From a virus, in IMG/VR virus record IMGVR_UViG_3300031873_000007, positions 1 to 45,853 of that record: DNA of 45,853 nt, one strand, 5' to 3'. This document shows, piece by piece, positions 1-10,500 of this stretch. The position numbers and the translations under genes were made by a program. Below the pieces are notes generated by a model. That model was not told the DNA's origin. It searched no databases and saw nothing but the letters and a program-made list of their open reading frames with translations. Position 1 is the stretch's first letter. Every line of letters starts with the position of its first letter.

Positions 1-2
1 AT

Positions 3-332
3 GTGACGCTTCGGAGTCGCCAGTATTTCGATACGATTCGTTCGAATAGAAAACTCGAGACCGACCGCGTAGAGTTTCTTTCGTCCATCAATAACGTCGT
101 CAACAGCTACAATACGGCGGCGTCTTTGGTGAAATACGGGAGTCGGGATTTCCGGGTGCCACGCCCTATGGACGACGTGGACCAGGTTACGATTGAGGAG
201 AGTTTCACGAAGCGTTTGGACTTTCTCGAGAAGCTCCCAACCCAAATTACACTCAAGCTCATGCAAAAAGTTTTCGAGTTTGATAAGCGCCTCATGGCTG
301 TGTTTTCGGACGGAGCCCCCAAGGATTTTTAA
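3..332 (+). CDS. Probable tail assembly chaperone, upstream frame (5' end may lie outside window)
   Basis: A 109-residue open frame that starts with GTG at the window edge, so the true start may lie upstream. The product is mostly charged and helical with no recognised domain. The call rests on position: it sits just before a 1206-codon tape measure-type gene, and a second open frame shifted by -1 continues past its stop (TAA 330-332). In many tailed phages this slot holds a pair of chaperones (lambda G and G-T type) that coat the tape measure protein during tail assembly, the longer form being made by -1 frameshifting. The sequence shows the overlapping frames; the chaperone role is inferred. 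Confidence 0.55.
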   Translation: MTLRSRQYFDTIRSNRKLETDRVEFLSSINNVVNSYNTAASLVKYGSRDFRVPRPMDDVDQVTIEESFTKRLDFLEKLPTQITLKLMQKVFEFDKRLMAVFSDGAPKDF

Positions 333-679
333 ATACGGCGGCGGGGCAGGTTCGAGCTTATGCCTACGCGCATAACGCCCCGCTGCCAGAGACCGGGTCG
401 TTTCACGAGCAGATTCTCGCGGAGTCAATTCTTCGTGAGCGTAATTTGCAGTTCGCGAGCGTAGGGTTGATTGCGCGTCTGATAGGGCTTATCGGGAATA
501 TCCCGGATAAGGTGCTACAACTCCACATGGATTTGTATAAGGAAGAGCTCTACCAGTTACGCTACAATTCTAAATATGTCTCCGCGACGGATAGATGGCG
601 GAAGACGATGCGCGATAAAGCACAGCACGAGGCTCGACTCATGGAACGTATCGCAAATATGACCTCGGACGAAGGCTAA
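329..679 (+). CDS. Probable -1 frameshift extension of the tail assembly chaperone (G-T-like)
   Basis: This frame is open from 287 (after a TAA at 284-286) to TAA at 677-679. It has no ATG, GTG or TTG until a TTG at 446, and that codon lacks a clear SD. The residues before 446 read as ordinary protein, so the segment is most simply reached from the upstream gene by a -1 shift within 287-332. Candidate slip points are the C5 run at 316-320 (GCC CCC AAG in the upstream frame) and the T5 run at 326-330, where TTT is followed directly by the TAA stop. The fusion would be at least 225 residues. A sequencing indel or an independent 77-residue gene starting at 446 remain alternatives. Confidence 0.5.
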   Translation, partial: LNTAAGQVRAYAYAHNAPLPETGSFHEQILAESILRERNLQFASVGLIARLIGLIGNIPDKVLQLHMDLYKEELYQLRYNSKYVSATDRWRKTMRDKAQHEARLMERIANMTSDEG

Positions 680-688
680 ATATGCGAA

Positions 689-3600
689 ATGGCTGACAAT
701 TACAACTCCATGCAAGCGAATCTGGGTCTGATACCCGGCGTTGGTCCGCAGGTGCAGGTAAAATCCCCAGCACAAGCTGCAGCTGAGTTGTCGCAGCAGG
801 CCTCCATGCAGATGCAGTCAGCAATGCAGATGAATCCCGTGGCGCGTGGTTCGGCGGCTTCTTTTACGTTTGGTCAGCAGTATCAGCAGCAGTTCCAAGC
901 TGCGCAAGCTCAGTCGTCAATGAGTCCGTACGCCGCGGGGATGATGGGGTCGTTCGTACAACCTTCGGCCCTTCCTTCTCCGCTGATGATGACGCCGGCG
1001 AGCACAGGTGTGTTCCGTCCTCCGATGCCCTATGGCAGTGGAGCAGGCGGGTCTCCGATGTCGCCAATGCCAGTCATGCCGATGTTCCAGACCCCGTTCA
1101 CGCCGCAGATGCCCACGCCTAATTTTCGTACGCCGTGGGAGCAGGAGATACAGCAGCGTGAGCTCAGGGCTGACCAGCTGTATTCCATGGTGTCGCAAGC
1201 GCCTCGTTTCGGAGGACAAGCTGCGGGATACGGGATGGGGGCATTGGCCGGCGCGGCGCTTGGGAGTCGTTTTGGAGCTGTAGGGCGAGGTGCGGGAGCG
1301 GTGCTTGGTGGGATTCTGTCCCACTATTCAGGTTTTGCTGAGGGTATGGGCTCCATGGCGATGGCGCCGTTCCGTCCGGGGCGTGAAGCCCACGAGATGG
1401 GTCTTTCGGTTCAGCGCATGTCGCAGGATTGGGTAGTAGGAGGTCCGAACCTTCACGAGCTCGGGCGCGGGTTGAGCCGGGACGCCTCGATGTACGTCGG
1501 GCAGGGCATCCAGCGCTTGGCGGAATCGCAGAGCTTCAAGAGCGAGACAGGTGGAAAGTTTAACCGCCATGACCTGACGCAGATTCTTCAGAAATCTGGG
1601 CAGGCCGGCTTGATGGATTTTGACCAGGGCGTTGACCGGATTCAGGAGCAACTTAGGAAAGTTAGCCGTACGGTGAGCCGCTTTATGGAGCTCACGAACG
1701 ACCCAGACGTAACGAGTGTCATCAAGCGCATGGGGCAGATGCATACGTTTGGCCTTTCTGTTCCTGAAATTGAGGGTGCTGCTTCAAGTATGCGTGCTTT
1801 TTCGCGTGCTGCAGGCACGACGGTTGGTGGCCTGTACCAACAGGGCTTGCCGGGGGCGATGACGTATCAGGGTTTGGGACTCTCGGGTGGAGCGGGGCTT
1901 CAGTATGGCATGTACTCTGCGGCGTCAGCTCGTCAGGCAGTAGCATCGGGAACTTTTTCGAATGCTGAGCTTGCGATGTTCGGGGGAGTTCAAGGTGTAG
2001 CACAGAGGAACATGCAGGCGCAAGGGGCATTTATGTCCATGCCCATGTTTGGTGCCTCCATCAGCTCTTACGGGGCTGGCGGCTGGGGCATGAACGCGGG
2101 CGCGCTGGCAGGGGTAGCGGGTGGCGGTCGTGGTCCTCAGGGCATGGTCATGGGCGCGGTCTCGAACATGAACGCGGCGGTCGGGGCAGGTGGCATTGGA
2201 GCTCTGGCGATGATGCCGTTGCAGCAGCGTCAGATACAAGACCAAGCTGCGCGCACGATGACGCCTTACGAGCAGACGGCCATGCGCTTTTCGATGGCGT
2301 CGGACACGGGCAAGTTCCTCGGGCTTAAGGGTGCGGGCGGGTTCGCCGCGGGCGCGCGGATGCTCTACGGGGATGAAGTCGCGACGCAGATGATGACCGA
2401 GGCGGCGAATCCGGCTTATTGGCGGGCGCAGAAGCGCATGATCCAGCAGGAGCGGGATGACATGGCGCGGTCGCAGCGCCAAGAGATTATGGATGCGGCG
2501 CCGGGCGTTTTCTCAAAGATGTCGACGGCGGCTGGTGTGGCTGTTCGAAGTTTTGCATCTCCGGTCGTCAACGAAATAACGGGAGCAGCCGAGGCGGCAG
2601 GTAGGGGTTGGCGGTCGTTCGTTACGAATCCCCTGCAAGAGTTCCGAGATATGGCGGCAGGGGTTACGACGTATGACCGCCCCGACGCGATTCTCGGTGC
2701 GGATCGTTCGACAAAAGCCGGACGAAAGAGTTTTAGAGCTCGACAAGCTTTTAGGGCGAAACACGGGAGAGAAACGCAGAGTAGTGGTGGACTGAGCATG
2801 TCGGGGCGTCAAGGATACGACGCTTTCATGCGAACGGCTTACGGGGATGAGGGCGGTGATGTCTCGGGGTTAGGACTAGATACGGCGTCCTTCCTTGCGG
2901 GTATAGCGGTCCCTGCGTTGGGAATCGCAGATGCGGCGTTGGGCTTTGCAGGTGTAGATACCGGTGAAGCCATGAGAGCTGGATTGGGTAGCGCCTACTT
3001 GGCATATGCGGGAATGGCCGGGGGCGAGCACCGGTCGGCTATTAAAGTCATTCAAGACAGAGACCGCCGTTTGGCGGGTACTTTTCAAGGGGCTGCAAAA
3101 CGGACGATGCAGAGCTCTACCGCTGTTTATGCGGGATTGGAAAAATCGTTAGGTTTAAAAGAGGGTAAGGGCTTGGATTCGATGATTGCGGCAGGACAAG
3201 CACTTGCAAGAGCTGCTGAGTCTAAATCGGGAATCATCGATGCTACAACTGGGCGTATATCAGACGATACGATTAAATCATCGCTAGCAGCAGGTATTGC
3301 AACGGCTACGGGTCGGTCACAAGCGGCAGTAGAGGCTTCGTTGCAAGGGATGAGTGCTGAACAGCTTCAGTCCCTAAATGAGACAACTTTGATGGCGGGG
3401 CAACGGCTTACGACGGCGGTTGGAAAAGACGTTTTCCGCCTGTCAGAAGAACGGGCAGCTGGAAATGTTGGTCGGAGTACCGTGGTTGCCGTTCGGGACC
3501 AAATTGCGGGTATTAAAACGCAGATGGGGTCGATTGAAAAAGGTTGGGGGATCGGAGCAGGAGATGCGCGTGATGAATTGCGCAAGTTGGTAGCCAACAG

Positions 3601-4309
3601 GTCTCCAGCAGAGATTATGGCGGCTATTTCGGGTAAATCAGGGAAGATGAATAATGCCTGGGCGGCGCGTATACGCCAGGAAGTTCAGGCAGAACTTGGG
3701 CCGAAGGCGACTAAAGCACAAGTAGAGGCAGTTGTTGCGCAGCAGGTTGAGGATATGAGCCAATTAGACATGTCCAAAGACTTGCAGAAAAAGCTTACGG
3801 GGATGGTAGACCGAGGGGACGCAGGTATCAAAGAGCTGCAGGACTACATTGGAAATGTGGGAGCTCTTCAGGGTGCGGAATACGCAGCGTCAGCTTTCTC
3901 GGGGATGAGTAAAGCGACGGGTTTAAAGATTGAGTCTGAAGCTGATTTACGAACTCTTTCATCAGGTGACCTTAAAACGCTAGGCAAAGATTCACGCTAT
4001 TCAAGGTTGGCGGGGATGTTGTCGAAGCGTAAGACAGCTACAGGTGCAGCCGCGACTAATCTCCAGACCGATATCTATGAAGAGTTAGCAAATATAGGTT
4101 CGGATATTACGTCAGAATCCAACGTCTCGGCTACGGGTGAAAAAGCTCGAGGACTGACGACGTCTGAAAAGAAGATGTCGGAAGTGGCCGACCAGATGGC
4201 ATCTGCTTTTAAGTATTTTACAGAAGATGCAGCCAAATCTTTTAGGGATGGAGCAGTCGCGTTTAACGAAGCTATGCAGTCGGGGTCTTTGAAAGCAGGA
4301 CAAGGCTGA
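689..4309 (+). CDS. Tape measure-type tail protein
   Basis: A 1206-residue protein rich in Ala, Gly, Gln and Met. The N-terminal ~150 residues are low-complexity Gln/Met/Pro-rich. A Gly/Ala-rich, glycine zipper-like stretch at about residues 170-215 and another at about 430-500 look membrane-interacting. The C-terminal half is helical and Lys/Ala/Glu-rich. Length, composition and position (after the frameshifted chaperone pair, before hub and baseplate genes) are those of tape measure proteins, which set tail length inside the tube and help DNA enter the cell. No peptidase or lysozyme motif was seen. It starts 9 bases after the chaperone stop. The alternative is another large internal virion protein. 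Confidence 0.65.
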   Translation: MADNYNSMQANLGLIPGVGPQVQVKSPAQAAAELSQQASMQMQSAMQMNPVARGSAASFTFGQQYQQQFQAAQAQSSMSPYAAGMMGSFVQPSALPSPLMMTPASTGVFRPPMPYGSGAGGSPMSPMPVMPMFQTPFTPQMPTPNFRTPWEQEIQQRELRADQLYSMVSQAPRFGGQAAGYGMGALAGAALGSRFGAVGRGAGAVLGGILSHYSGFAEGMGSMAMAPFRPGREAHEMGLSVQRMSQDWVVGGPNLHELGRGLSRDASMYVGQGIQRLAESQSFKSETGGKFNRHDLTQILQKSGQAGLMDFDQGVDRIQEQLRKVSRTVSRFMELTNDPDVTSVIKRMGQMHTFGLSVPEIEGAASSMRAFSRAAGTTVGGLYQQGLPGAMTYQGLGLSGGAGLQYGMYSAASARQAVASGTFSNAELAMFGGVQGVAQRNMQAQGAFMSMPMFGASISSYGAGGWGMNAGALAGVAGGGRGPQGMVMGAVSNMNAAVGAGGIGALAMMPLQQRQIQDQAARTMTPYEQTAMRFSMASDTGKFLGLKGAGGFAAGARMLYGDEVATQMMTEAANPAYWRAQKRMIQQERDDMARSQRQEIMDAAPGVFSKMSTAAGVAVRSFASPVVNEITGAAEAAGRGWRSFVTNPLQEFRDMAAGVTTYDRPDAILGADRSTKAGRKSFRARQAFRAKHGRETQSSGGLSMSGRQGYDAFMRTAYGDEGGDVSGLGLDTASFLAGIAVPALGIADAALGFAGVDTGEAMRAGLGSAYLAYAGMAGGEHRSAIKVIQDRDRRLAGTFQGAAKRTMQSSTAVYAGLEKSLGLKEGKGLDSMIAAGQALARAAESKSGIIDATTGRISDDTIKSSLAAGIATATGRSQAAVEASLQGMSAEQLQSLNETTLMAGQRLTTAVGKDVFRLSEERAAGNVGRSTVVAVRDQIAGIKTQMGSIEKGWGIGAGDARDELRKLVANRSPAEIMAAISGKSGKMNNAWAARIRQEVQAELGPKATKAQVEAVVAQQVEDMSQLDMSKDLQKKLTGMVDRGDAGIKELQDYIGNVGALQGAEYAASAFSGMSKATGLKIESEADLRTLSSGDLKTLGKDSRYSRLAGMLSKRKTATGAAATNLQTDIYEELANIGSDITSESNVSATGEKARGLTTSEKKMSEVADQMASAFKYFTEDAAKSFRDGAVAFNEAMQSGSLKAGQG

Positions 4310-4530
4310 TGACAGCACCACGAATACGCCGAATCATTCCGCGAGCAGACCACATGCTGCGGTATATCAATTCTATACTCCTGAACAATCTACGCTCGGA
4401 TACAGCGGGAGAGGACACGGTCATCACGCTTCCGGGGATAATTTCTAGGGCGTATATGATTGTAAATGAGACCGCCACCCTCGAGGTTTCGGATTTGACT
4501 CCGAACTACGAGGTCGTTGTGGGGCAATAA
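4309..4530 (+). CDS. Small conserved-position tail protein, unknown function
   Basis: A 73-residue product whose ATG overlaps the tape measure stop (ATGA at 4309-4312), so translation is probably coupled. It is Arg/Ile/Leu-rich at the N-terminus with a short beta-rich C-terminus. No domain recognised. Its place between the tape measure and baseplate genes suggests a small tail or baseplate component, which is inference only. Confidence 0.5.
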   Translation: MTAPRIRRIIPRADHMLRYINSILLNNLRSDTAGEDTVITLPGIISRAYMIVNETATLEVSDLTPNYEVVVGQ

Positions 4531-4534
4531 TCGC

Positions 4535-5710
4535 ATGGCGGACAAAACTCTAATCCCTATCGGCGAAGACCCCTTTCTTGGTAAATTAGACTATTTAAAT
4601 ACAGGTAGTCTCACCACGCATTATGTTCCAGGTCAAGTTGATATGGATTTCACTAGCGTAGAAGAACGCGTAGCGGAAGCCCTTATTGACTTGGATTTTA
4701 CAGCGGATGAAATAGGTAACGCCGGATATCGCAATCTTAATGGAGGACACCCTAAGAATGCGAACGGTCAATACGCAGCTTTTCCTGGAGCGACCCCCAA
4801 GTACGCGAGACATCTTCCAGGCCGAAATCGGGAAAACTATGACACGCTCGCTCGGATGTATATTCGAGTTAAAAATAAAGAGCGTCCTGACAGAATTCGT
4901 AAGAGTTTGAAAAGTTCTGTAAGCCAGAACGTCTCCACCGTGATGTTAGGAGACGGCTCGTCGGCTTCTCCTGCCTTGGGTTACGTGGACTTTTTCCTCG
5001 AGACGATTCAGTCGAATTTGTCGGAAAAGGTACAAGTGACGGAGGTCCTTGAAGATAATTTCGTCGCATTCTTCTTCGGCGCGTCTCCTCCTATGTATAC
5101 CTTTTCCGGGAATCTGATGAACACGCTCCAGGATGACTGGGCGGTTCAGATGTTGTCGGCGTATGAAGACCTCTTCAGAGGGACGATGCTCGCGCGTCGA
5201 GGCCTTCAGCTCTATATCCGTTACGACTCGTACATCGTGAGCGGTGCGTGTGTAGGTCTTTCTCTAATACGCTCTGCATCTAATGAAAACGTCGTCCCGT
5301 TCACTTTGCAAATGCTTGTGCACCGCCAGCATCTTCTTTATGGAAATGCTTTTGGAGCGACACAGTTACCTGCGAGTGCAGGAGAGTTCGTTCCTTCGAA
5401 CGCTTATCCGTTGAAGTATCCAGCGGTGACACAACTCCGACCCTTGATTTCGAAAGTAGCAGATGTACCTACAGATGGAATTAATTGTGTAACGGAGAAT
5501 TATACTCCTCCCTGGGAAAAGGAAATGAAGCAGGACGACGTAATACTTGATACGAGTGCTGCTTCGGGGCAGTCTGTGGTTCCTTCTGATCCTACTAAAC
5601 CTGGAGTTTATCCGGGGCCTGAAGTGAGAACTTCTTATCCTCCTGCAGGTAACAATAGTCGTAAATCAAAACCTATGCCGGGATATAGAGGTTGGGATAA
5701 GCTTGAGTAA
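4535..5710 (+). CDS. Tail/baseplate structural protein
   Basis: A 391-residue protein. ATG 4535 is preferred over the in-frame GTG at 4517, which would overlap the upstream gene and add six residues; a GGGG stretch lies about 11 bases before the ATG. The central part (about 170-260) contains FFFGASPP, YTFSGNL, a Trp-rich helix and RGLQLYIRYDSYI. This alternation of beta strands and a YxFSGxL turn is reminiscent of tail tube initiator or hub-associated proteins of contractile tails, but the family is not assigned with confidence. The C-terminal ~60 residues are Pro/Ser/Gly-rich and probably flexible. It lies in the same-strand tail cluster. Confidence 0.55.
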   Translation: MADKTLIPIGEDPFLGKLDYLNTGSLTTHYVPGQVDMDFTSVEERVAEALIDLDFTADEIGNAGYRNLNGGHPKNANGQYAAFPGATPKYARHLPGRNRENYDTLARMYIRVKNKERPDRIRKSLKSSVSQNVSTVMLGDGSSASPALGYVDFFLETIQSNLSEKVQVTEVLEDNFVAFFFGASPPMYTFSGNLMNTLQDDWAVQMLSAYEDLFRGTMLARRGLQLYIRYDSYIVSGACVGLSLIRSASNENVVPFTLQMLVHRQHLLYGNAFGATQLPASAGEFVPSNAYPLKYPAVTQLRPLISKVADVPTDGINCVTENYTPPWEKEMKQDDVILDTSAASGQSVVPSDPTKPGVYPGPEVRTSYPPAGNNSRKSKPMPGYRGWDKLE

Positions 5711-5781
5711 TAAGTGGTATGAATTAAATGATGTGGAAACAGTTCCAATTTGAATTTCTGCATGTGTGAAGGAGTTGACTG

Positions 5782-6600
5782 ATGGCACTGTCTGATTTCG
5801 CGATAGACCAAACTGGATTGAGCGCGGGAGTACCAACAGTTTCCCGTCGGGATATTTTACCGACCTCTATTGCAGGTGGGCCGGTGACGTTTACCGCGGA
5901 TAACGTGGGCATTACGTACAAATGGGAATTCACACAGACTCCAGGATCGTCCGTAGTACCTGTAGGGGCTGGGTCTCAGATTTGTACGCTTCCCGCGGAG
6001 TTGGAAGGTGGATATCTCGTTCGACTAACTGCGAACGAAGGTTTCCCTACTGAGGATATCTCGGAACTCTATTTTGGAATTGGAGTTCTGGTAAATGGAG
6101 TTCGATATCCACTCCCCGCTCTAAATGAGACGGTGCAGGATAACAGCATAGGGACGCCTGAATTTGGCTGGCTTGAAAAAGAGTTGGCCATATTGAGGGC
6201 TCTTGTTGCAGGTGTTTTTACGGGGTCTAGTTGGTTAGGAACTACTGCGGACGCTACGCCCACCGAGCTCTATCTCGGCGGTGTTGCGCCTACGCGTGAA
6301 ATAGTTCCATTGAATGGCCTTACTTACTATTCGATAATGGTCAAAGCTTTTAATTCTCTTCACGGTGGAGCGGGCAAGATATGGAGAGTCGAATTTGCGG
6401 TTAAAAACCTGGGGTCGGGCATGACCTCATTGTTGGATATCCCAGTAATTACTATTTTAGGTCAGACCAGCGTACCGGGTGGGGGTTCAGGGACTGACCT
6501 TTGGGATATCGCAGCGACTGTGGATGCGATGACTGACAGCCTCATTCTTACCGCAACAGGTGAAGCAGCTCTTAATGTCACGTGGGTTGCGCAGTCATGA
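5782..6600 (+). CDS. Virion protein with an Ig-like beta domain
   Basis: A 272-residue protein with an excellent SD (AAGGAG before ATG 5782). Residues ~25-105 look like an immunoglobulin/PKD-like beta sandwich: alternating strands, a Trp in YKWEF, and a LEGGYLVRLTA strand near the end. The C-terminal half (about 150-272) is another beta-rich domain, likely surface exposed. Ig-like domains are common add-ons of phage capsid and tail proteins that bind cell-surface carbohydrate weakly. The 71 bases upstream hold no clear promoter. Exact role unknown. Confidence 0.5.
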   Translation: MALSDFAIDQTGLSAGVPTVSRRDILPTSIAGGPVTFTADNVGITYKWEFTQTPGSSVVPVGAGSQICTLPAELEGGYLVRLTANEGFPTEDISELYFGIGVLVNGVRYPLPALNETVQDNSIGTPEFGWLEKELAILRALVAGVFTGSSWLGTTADATPTELYLGGVAPTREIVPLNGLTYYSIMVKAFNSLHGGAGKIWRVEFAVKNLGSGMTSLLDIPVITILGQTSVPGGGSGTDLWDIAATVDAMTDSLILTATGEAALNVTWVAQS

Positions 6601-7034
6601 CAACGGACATGATACGTTATTACGGGGGCTACGGGATTGCACCGTGCGGACACACGCAGGCCGGAAGCGCTGATTCGGCTGTTGAGCCGCGTTTCTTGAG
6701 CTCGCGCCCCGTGGATAAGCAGCGGAATGTGCCTGTTTCTCAGGTGCTCCGTTTTTTTGTCTACAACTATTCGAGTTTTACTGATGTCGCGGACATCGTC
6801 GTGCGCGTGAGTGAGGATGGTGGCGGTATTTTTTCCCTCGCGTTCGATTCTTCGGGTTTTGCGTCTCCCTATGACGGCGCAAACAGCAAAATAAGAAGGC
6901 AAGATGGGCATACGCTGGCCATTTACCTCCAGAAAACTTCGGATTGGCCTGTTGCGAGCAAGATAGTGATTGAGTACGAGGGTGCAGACGAGTACGGAAA
7001 CATAGCCACGCGCACAGCGCCAATACGGTGGTGA
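6597..7034 (+). CDS. Small beta-rich virion protein, unknown function
   Basis: A 145-residue product. ATG 6597 overlaps the previous stop (ATGA), so it is chosen over the in-frame ATG at 6582. It is beta-strand rich with aromatic residues near the N-terminus (MIRYYGGYG). No known motif. Position within the uninterrupted tail operon supports a structural role by context only. Confidence 0.5.
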   Translation: MTTDMIRYYGGYGIAPCGHTQAGSADSAVEPRFLSSRPVDKQRNVPVSQVLRFFVYNYSSFTDVADIVVRVSEDGGGIFSLAFDSSGFASPYDGANSKIRRQDGHTLAIYLQKTSDWPVASKIVIEYEGADEYGNIATRTAPIRW

Positions 7035-7037
7035 CGA

Positions 7038-7529
7038 ATGTCGTTTCTTTGGGAGTTTGAAACAGAGGGACGTAGTACTGTTCCGGCTATTCGGAGATGT
7101 CATCGCGGACCAATGCTCCCGGTAGAGATAGCACTCTCTCAACCGTTTACTACGCTGTCCACTTTAAATGGCCTCCGCAGGCGCGTGCTAGGTGTCATCA
7201 CAGATACAACAGAACCCGCGGTACGTACTCGGGAGATTCTGCTTCGAGTTCTTCACAGCAACGTAGGCAGCGTTTTCAGCGATTTCAAAGGTGTGCAAGC
7301 TGATTTGGAAGCCATCATCTGTGAAAAGCGTAATAGTTTAGATGTAGCGGATGATTTAGATTTTTATCAACGCGAATTCGTCTCAGCATTGCGTGCAATA
7401 CACGGTGTGGATGTCTCGGCTGAGCAGATAGAAATTATGTACGGTGCTTTGCGATCAAGAAATGCTATCATGCGAGTCGCAGGTTACTGTTCGGTGGTAC
7501 TGCTCGGTGCAATCGTAGAGATTCGGTGA
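7038..7529 (+). CDS. Hypothetical tail-cluster protein
   Basis: A 163-residue, mainly helical protein starting three bases after the preceding stop, with a GGTGGTG stretch upstream. The segment PVEIALSQPFTTLSTLNGLR resembles the opening of small baseplate accessory proteins, but no family can be named. It immediately precedes the hub/lysin gene and may help attach or load it, which is inferred from order alone. Confidence 0.5.
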   Translation: MSFLWEFETEGRSTVPAIRRCHRGPMLPVEIALSQPFTTLSTLNGLRRRVLGVITDTTEPAVRTREILLRVLHSNVGSVFSDFKGVQADLEAIICEKRNSLDVADDLDFYQREFVSALRAIHGVDVSAEQIEIMYGALRSRNAIMRVAGYCSVVLLGAIVEIR

Positions 7530-7535
7530 TTTTTA

Positions 7536-10500
7536 ATGGCTAAAAAAGAAAGTACAGGCACGACAACCTATTCGGTCAATATGCCGCACCAGGCGGCATG
7601 GATCGTGTATATCAACGGGATTGAGGTGCCAGTTAATTCCGTGAACGTTGAATTTGGTGTGTGGTCGATTCCCACGGCGCAGATTCGTTTGGTCCCACAC
7701 GTCATCCTTCAGCGTATTGGACATGAAGACCGCCTACAGGTTGAAATTTATTACTTGGATTTGTTCTTCGACCCAGCGCTCCCGAAGATGTGTTTCATGG
7801 GAGAGTTCGAGGTCGTGGGGTGGTCATATCAGACGACCGCAGCGGGACGTTTTCTTCAGTTAGATTGCCGTTCGCATCTCAAGATTTTGGAGCAGCTCCG
7901 TTTTTATTACATGTCTAGCCTATCGGATATGGCTATGGGACTTTCGGCGCCTACTGCTACATCCGGAGATACTTTTACTGCGCCATCGGTGGTATATCCG
8001 TTGTCCCTATTTAATCAGGGGCTTGTTCCAGACGCGAATAATCCAGAAGCTTTTATATCATCTCCTTTTGAATTTATTAAAAATTTACTTGTAGCGCTTA
8101 CTGCTCCGGTTGATCTTGAAAGTACATCCGATACTACATCGACGGAGGGGGCATTACCGCGTACTGCTACTGGAGTAGCAGGTAGGAATTTCTTTGGGCG
8201 TTGGATTGAGATGACCAATTTTAGACGCAGGTGGTCAGCTCTTCCGTATTTCGATGATACAGGGGCTAAATCCATAGAAGGTTGTTTTCCTATAATGAAA
8301 GCAATCAGTTCAACGGAAGTTCTTAACGCAATCAAACAACAGATAGGTGAAAATGTAGGTAATAGTGGAACTGCGTGGGAGTTATTACAACGTGTTTATG
8401 GCACGATGTTCATGGAAATATTAGCTGTACCCTCTCCACCTGCGGTGCAGATGACAGCTAAAACAAACCTTATCGAGGGTAGTTTTACACGGCGGGGTGG
8501 TAGTAAAGATGATGCTAATTATGGTGGATTAGCTTCTTACATCGTTAAGCCTCAATGTATTTTCGGGATTCCTCCCGCGTGTAATATCATCTTCCCTTCT
8601 ATGATTCGTACTTACGCAACTTCAGAGAATTACGAACGGCAACCAACACGTATTTATTTAGGTGAAGCTTATGTTTCGGGATTACTTTCGAGTGGAGCTT
8701 CTGGCGATATGCAAACCGTAGCTGGAGAACTTTTGGTTACGGGGTACCCGGGTATTGTGCGGGAGCGCATGACAGAATATCGAAATAACACAAATCTTAA
8801 TACGCGTAATTTTTTGATTTATCCCGAAGAATTATATAAAGGACCCGTAAGTAAGCATATAAATGCTCCAGCATGGTTATATATGCTTGAAAAGTTAGGG
8901 CAGAAGTCCGTATCGGAGACTGCGGTTAAAGTGGGGGGTCGGACTTATGCTGCGGGAAAAGGTAAAATTCGGCGGATAGCTGAAGCTGTGCCCGTTTATG
9001 GGATGCACGTAAAAGCTGCTTCAAAGGCGTACGGAATTCCAGAAGATGTTATTTGGGGAGTCATAGGGCATGAGTCCGCGTACAATCCTTTATCGCGTAA
9101 TAAGAAAGATGGCGGTGGAGGTTTAATGCAGTTAATGCATGAAACTTTTATCGGAGCGTATACTAAAGCACGAGCGAAAGACCCCGGGTTGAAACCATTA
9201 GGTAACTATGGAACTCCTACCAAGGTATTACTAAAACCGGCTACGGCAAAAAAGGCAGCAAAATATCGGACAGTTTACGGGGAAGCAATATACGCGGATT
9301 TATTTAATCCACAGAAAAATATTTATGCCGGTATAAACTATCTTGCAAGACTAGTAAAGCAGGCAGGTGTAACAAATTTCGCAGCATCAGAGACAAATCC
9401 TAATAATCCTATCCCGTCACTTTTACAATGTGCTCTTTTGGGGTATAACGCAGGAGAAGGTAATTTAACTAAGCTTCTTAGCCAACGTGCTGCATTTTTA
9501 GCTAAGCCGGAAGGACAACGCGATACGGCAGCTTTTGAGGAGACGTGGAAATTTATTAGTCCTATGACGGGAAAAAGAGACGAGATTGCGCATTGGCGTG
9601 TTTATTCCCGTGGGGTTAATAAGTCTCAGTTAGCATATATCGCGTATTCAAAGATGCAACCGACCGGAGCTACGGCGGATGCGCCCTCTTCTCCGAGTGC
9701 TCCGTTACCCGGGGACGAAGACTATATACCGGCGCAGGATCAAACTGTTCCAGGAAGAGACGTTCCTTGGAATGCTGCGGATAAAGATACGGCTATTGCA
9801 GCAACGCCAGAAGGTACGTCAGACGCGGGCTCTGCAGCTACTGGTCCTGAACTTTTCGATCCTTCCGCCACGACACAAGCATTGGGTGAGCTTTTTAAAG
9901 TTTACGCTAAATACGAGTATTATCGGTCGAGATTTGAAACGCGGTCTGCTACGGTAAGTCTGGCATTCAACCCTTATATAATCCCAGGATTTAGTGCTGT
10001 CATTTTAGATAATAGTATTTCAGGTTTCCATACTATTGGTTATGTTAATTCTGTGAGTCATTCTTTCTCGGCTCAAGGTGATATGCAGACTTCTGTGGTG
10101 CTTTCATATACTAGAACTTTGCCGGAGTATTTGAAATTGATGATTACGGGATCGAATGACCAGGACCTAAACGATGATGGTCTTAGTTCGGATTACGCGG
10201 TGGGTCCTACTGAAGTTATTGCAGAAGTAGCGGATGTTTTTCAGGTGCCATCCGTAGTAGAAGACTTTTATCAGAGGGTCTTATACCCAGACATCTCTAA
10301 AGGCACTCCTTTATTTTTTGATATAGATAGGTTTTTAATCTTAAGAGATTTTGATGGTACGCAAGTATCTTCTGAACAGGATTTACCTGATTCTCCTAAT
10401 TCATGGAATCCTGAAAAAGGTTTGATTGCAATACCTACGCCTGAGTTTGAATCTTATTTTTCGTCGTATGATTCGGCGATGTCTTTTGTCGCACGTCCAG

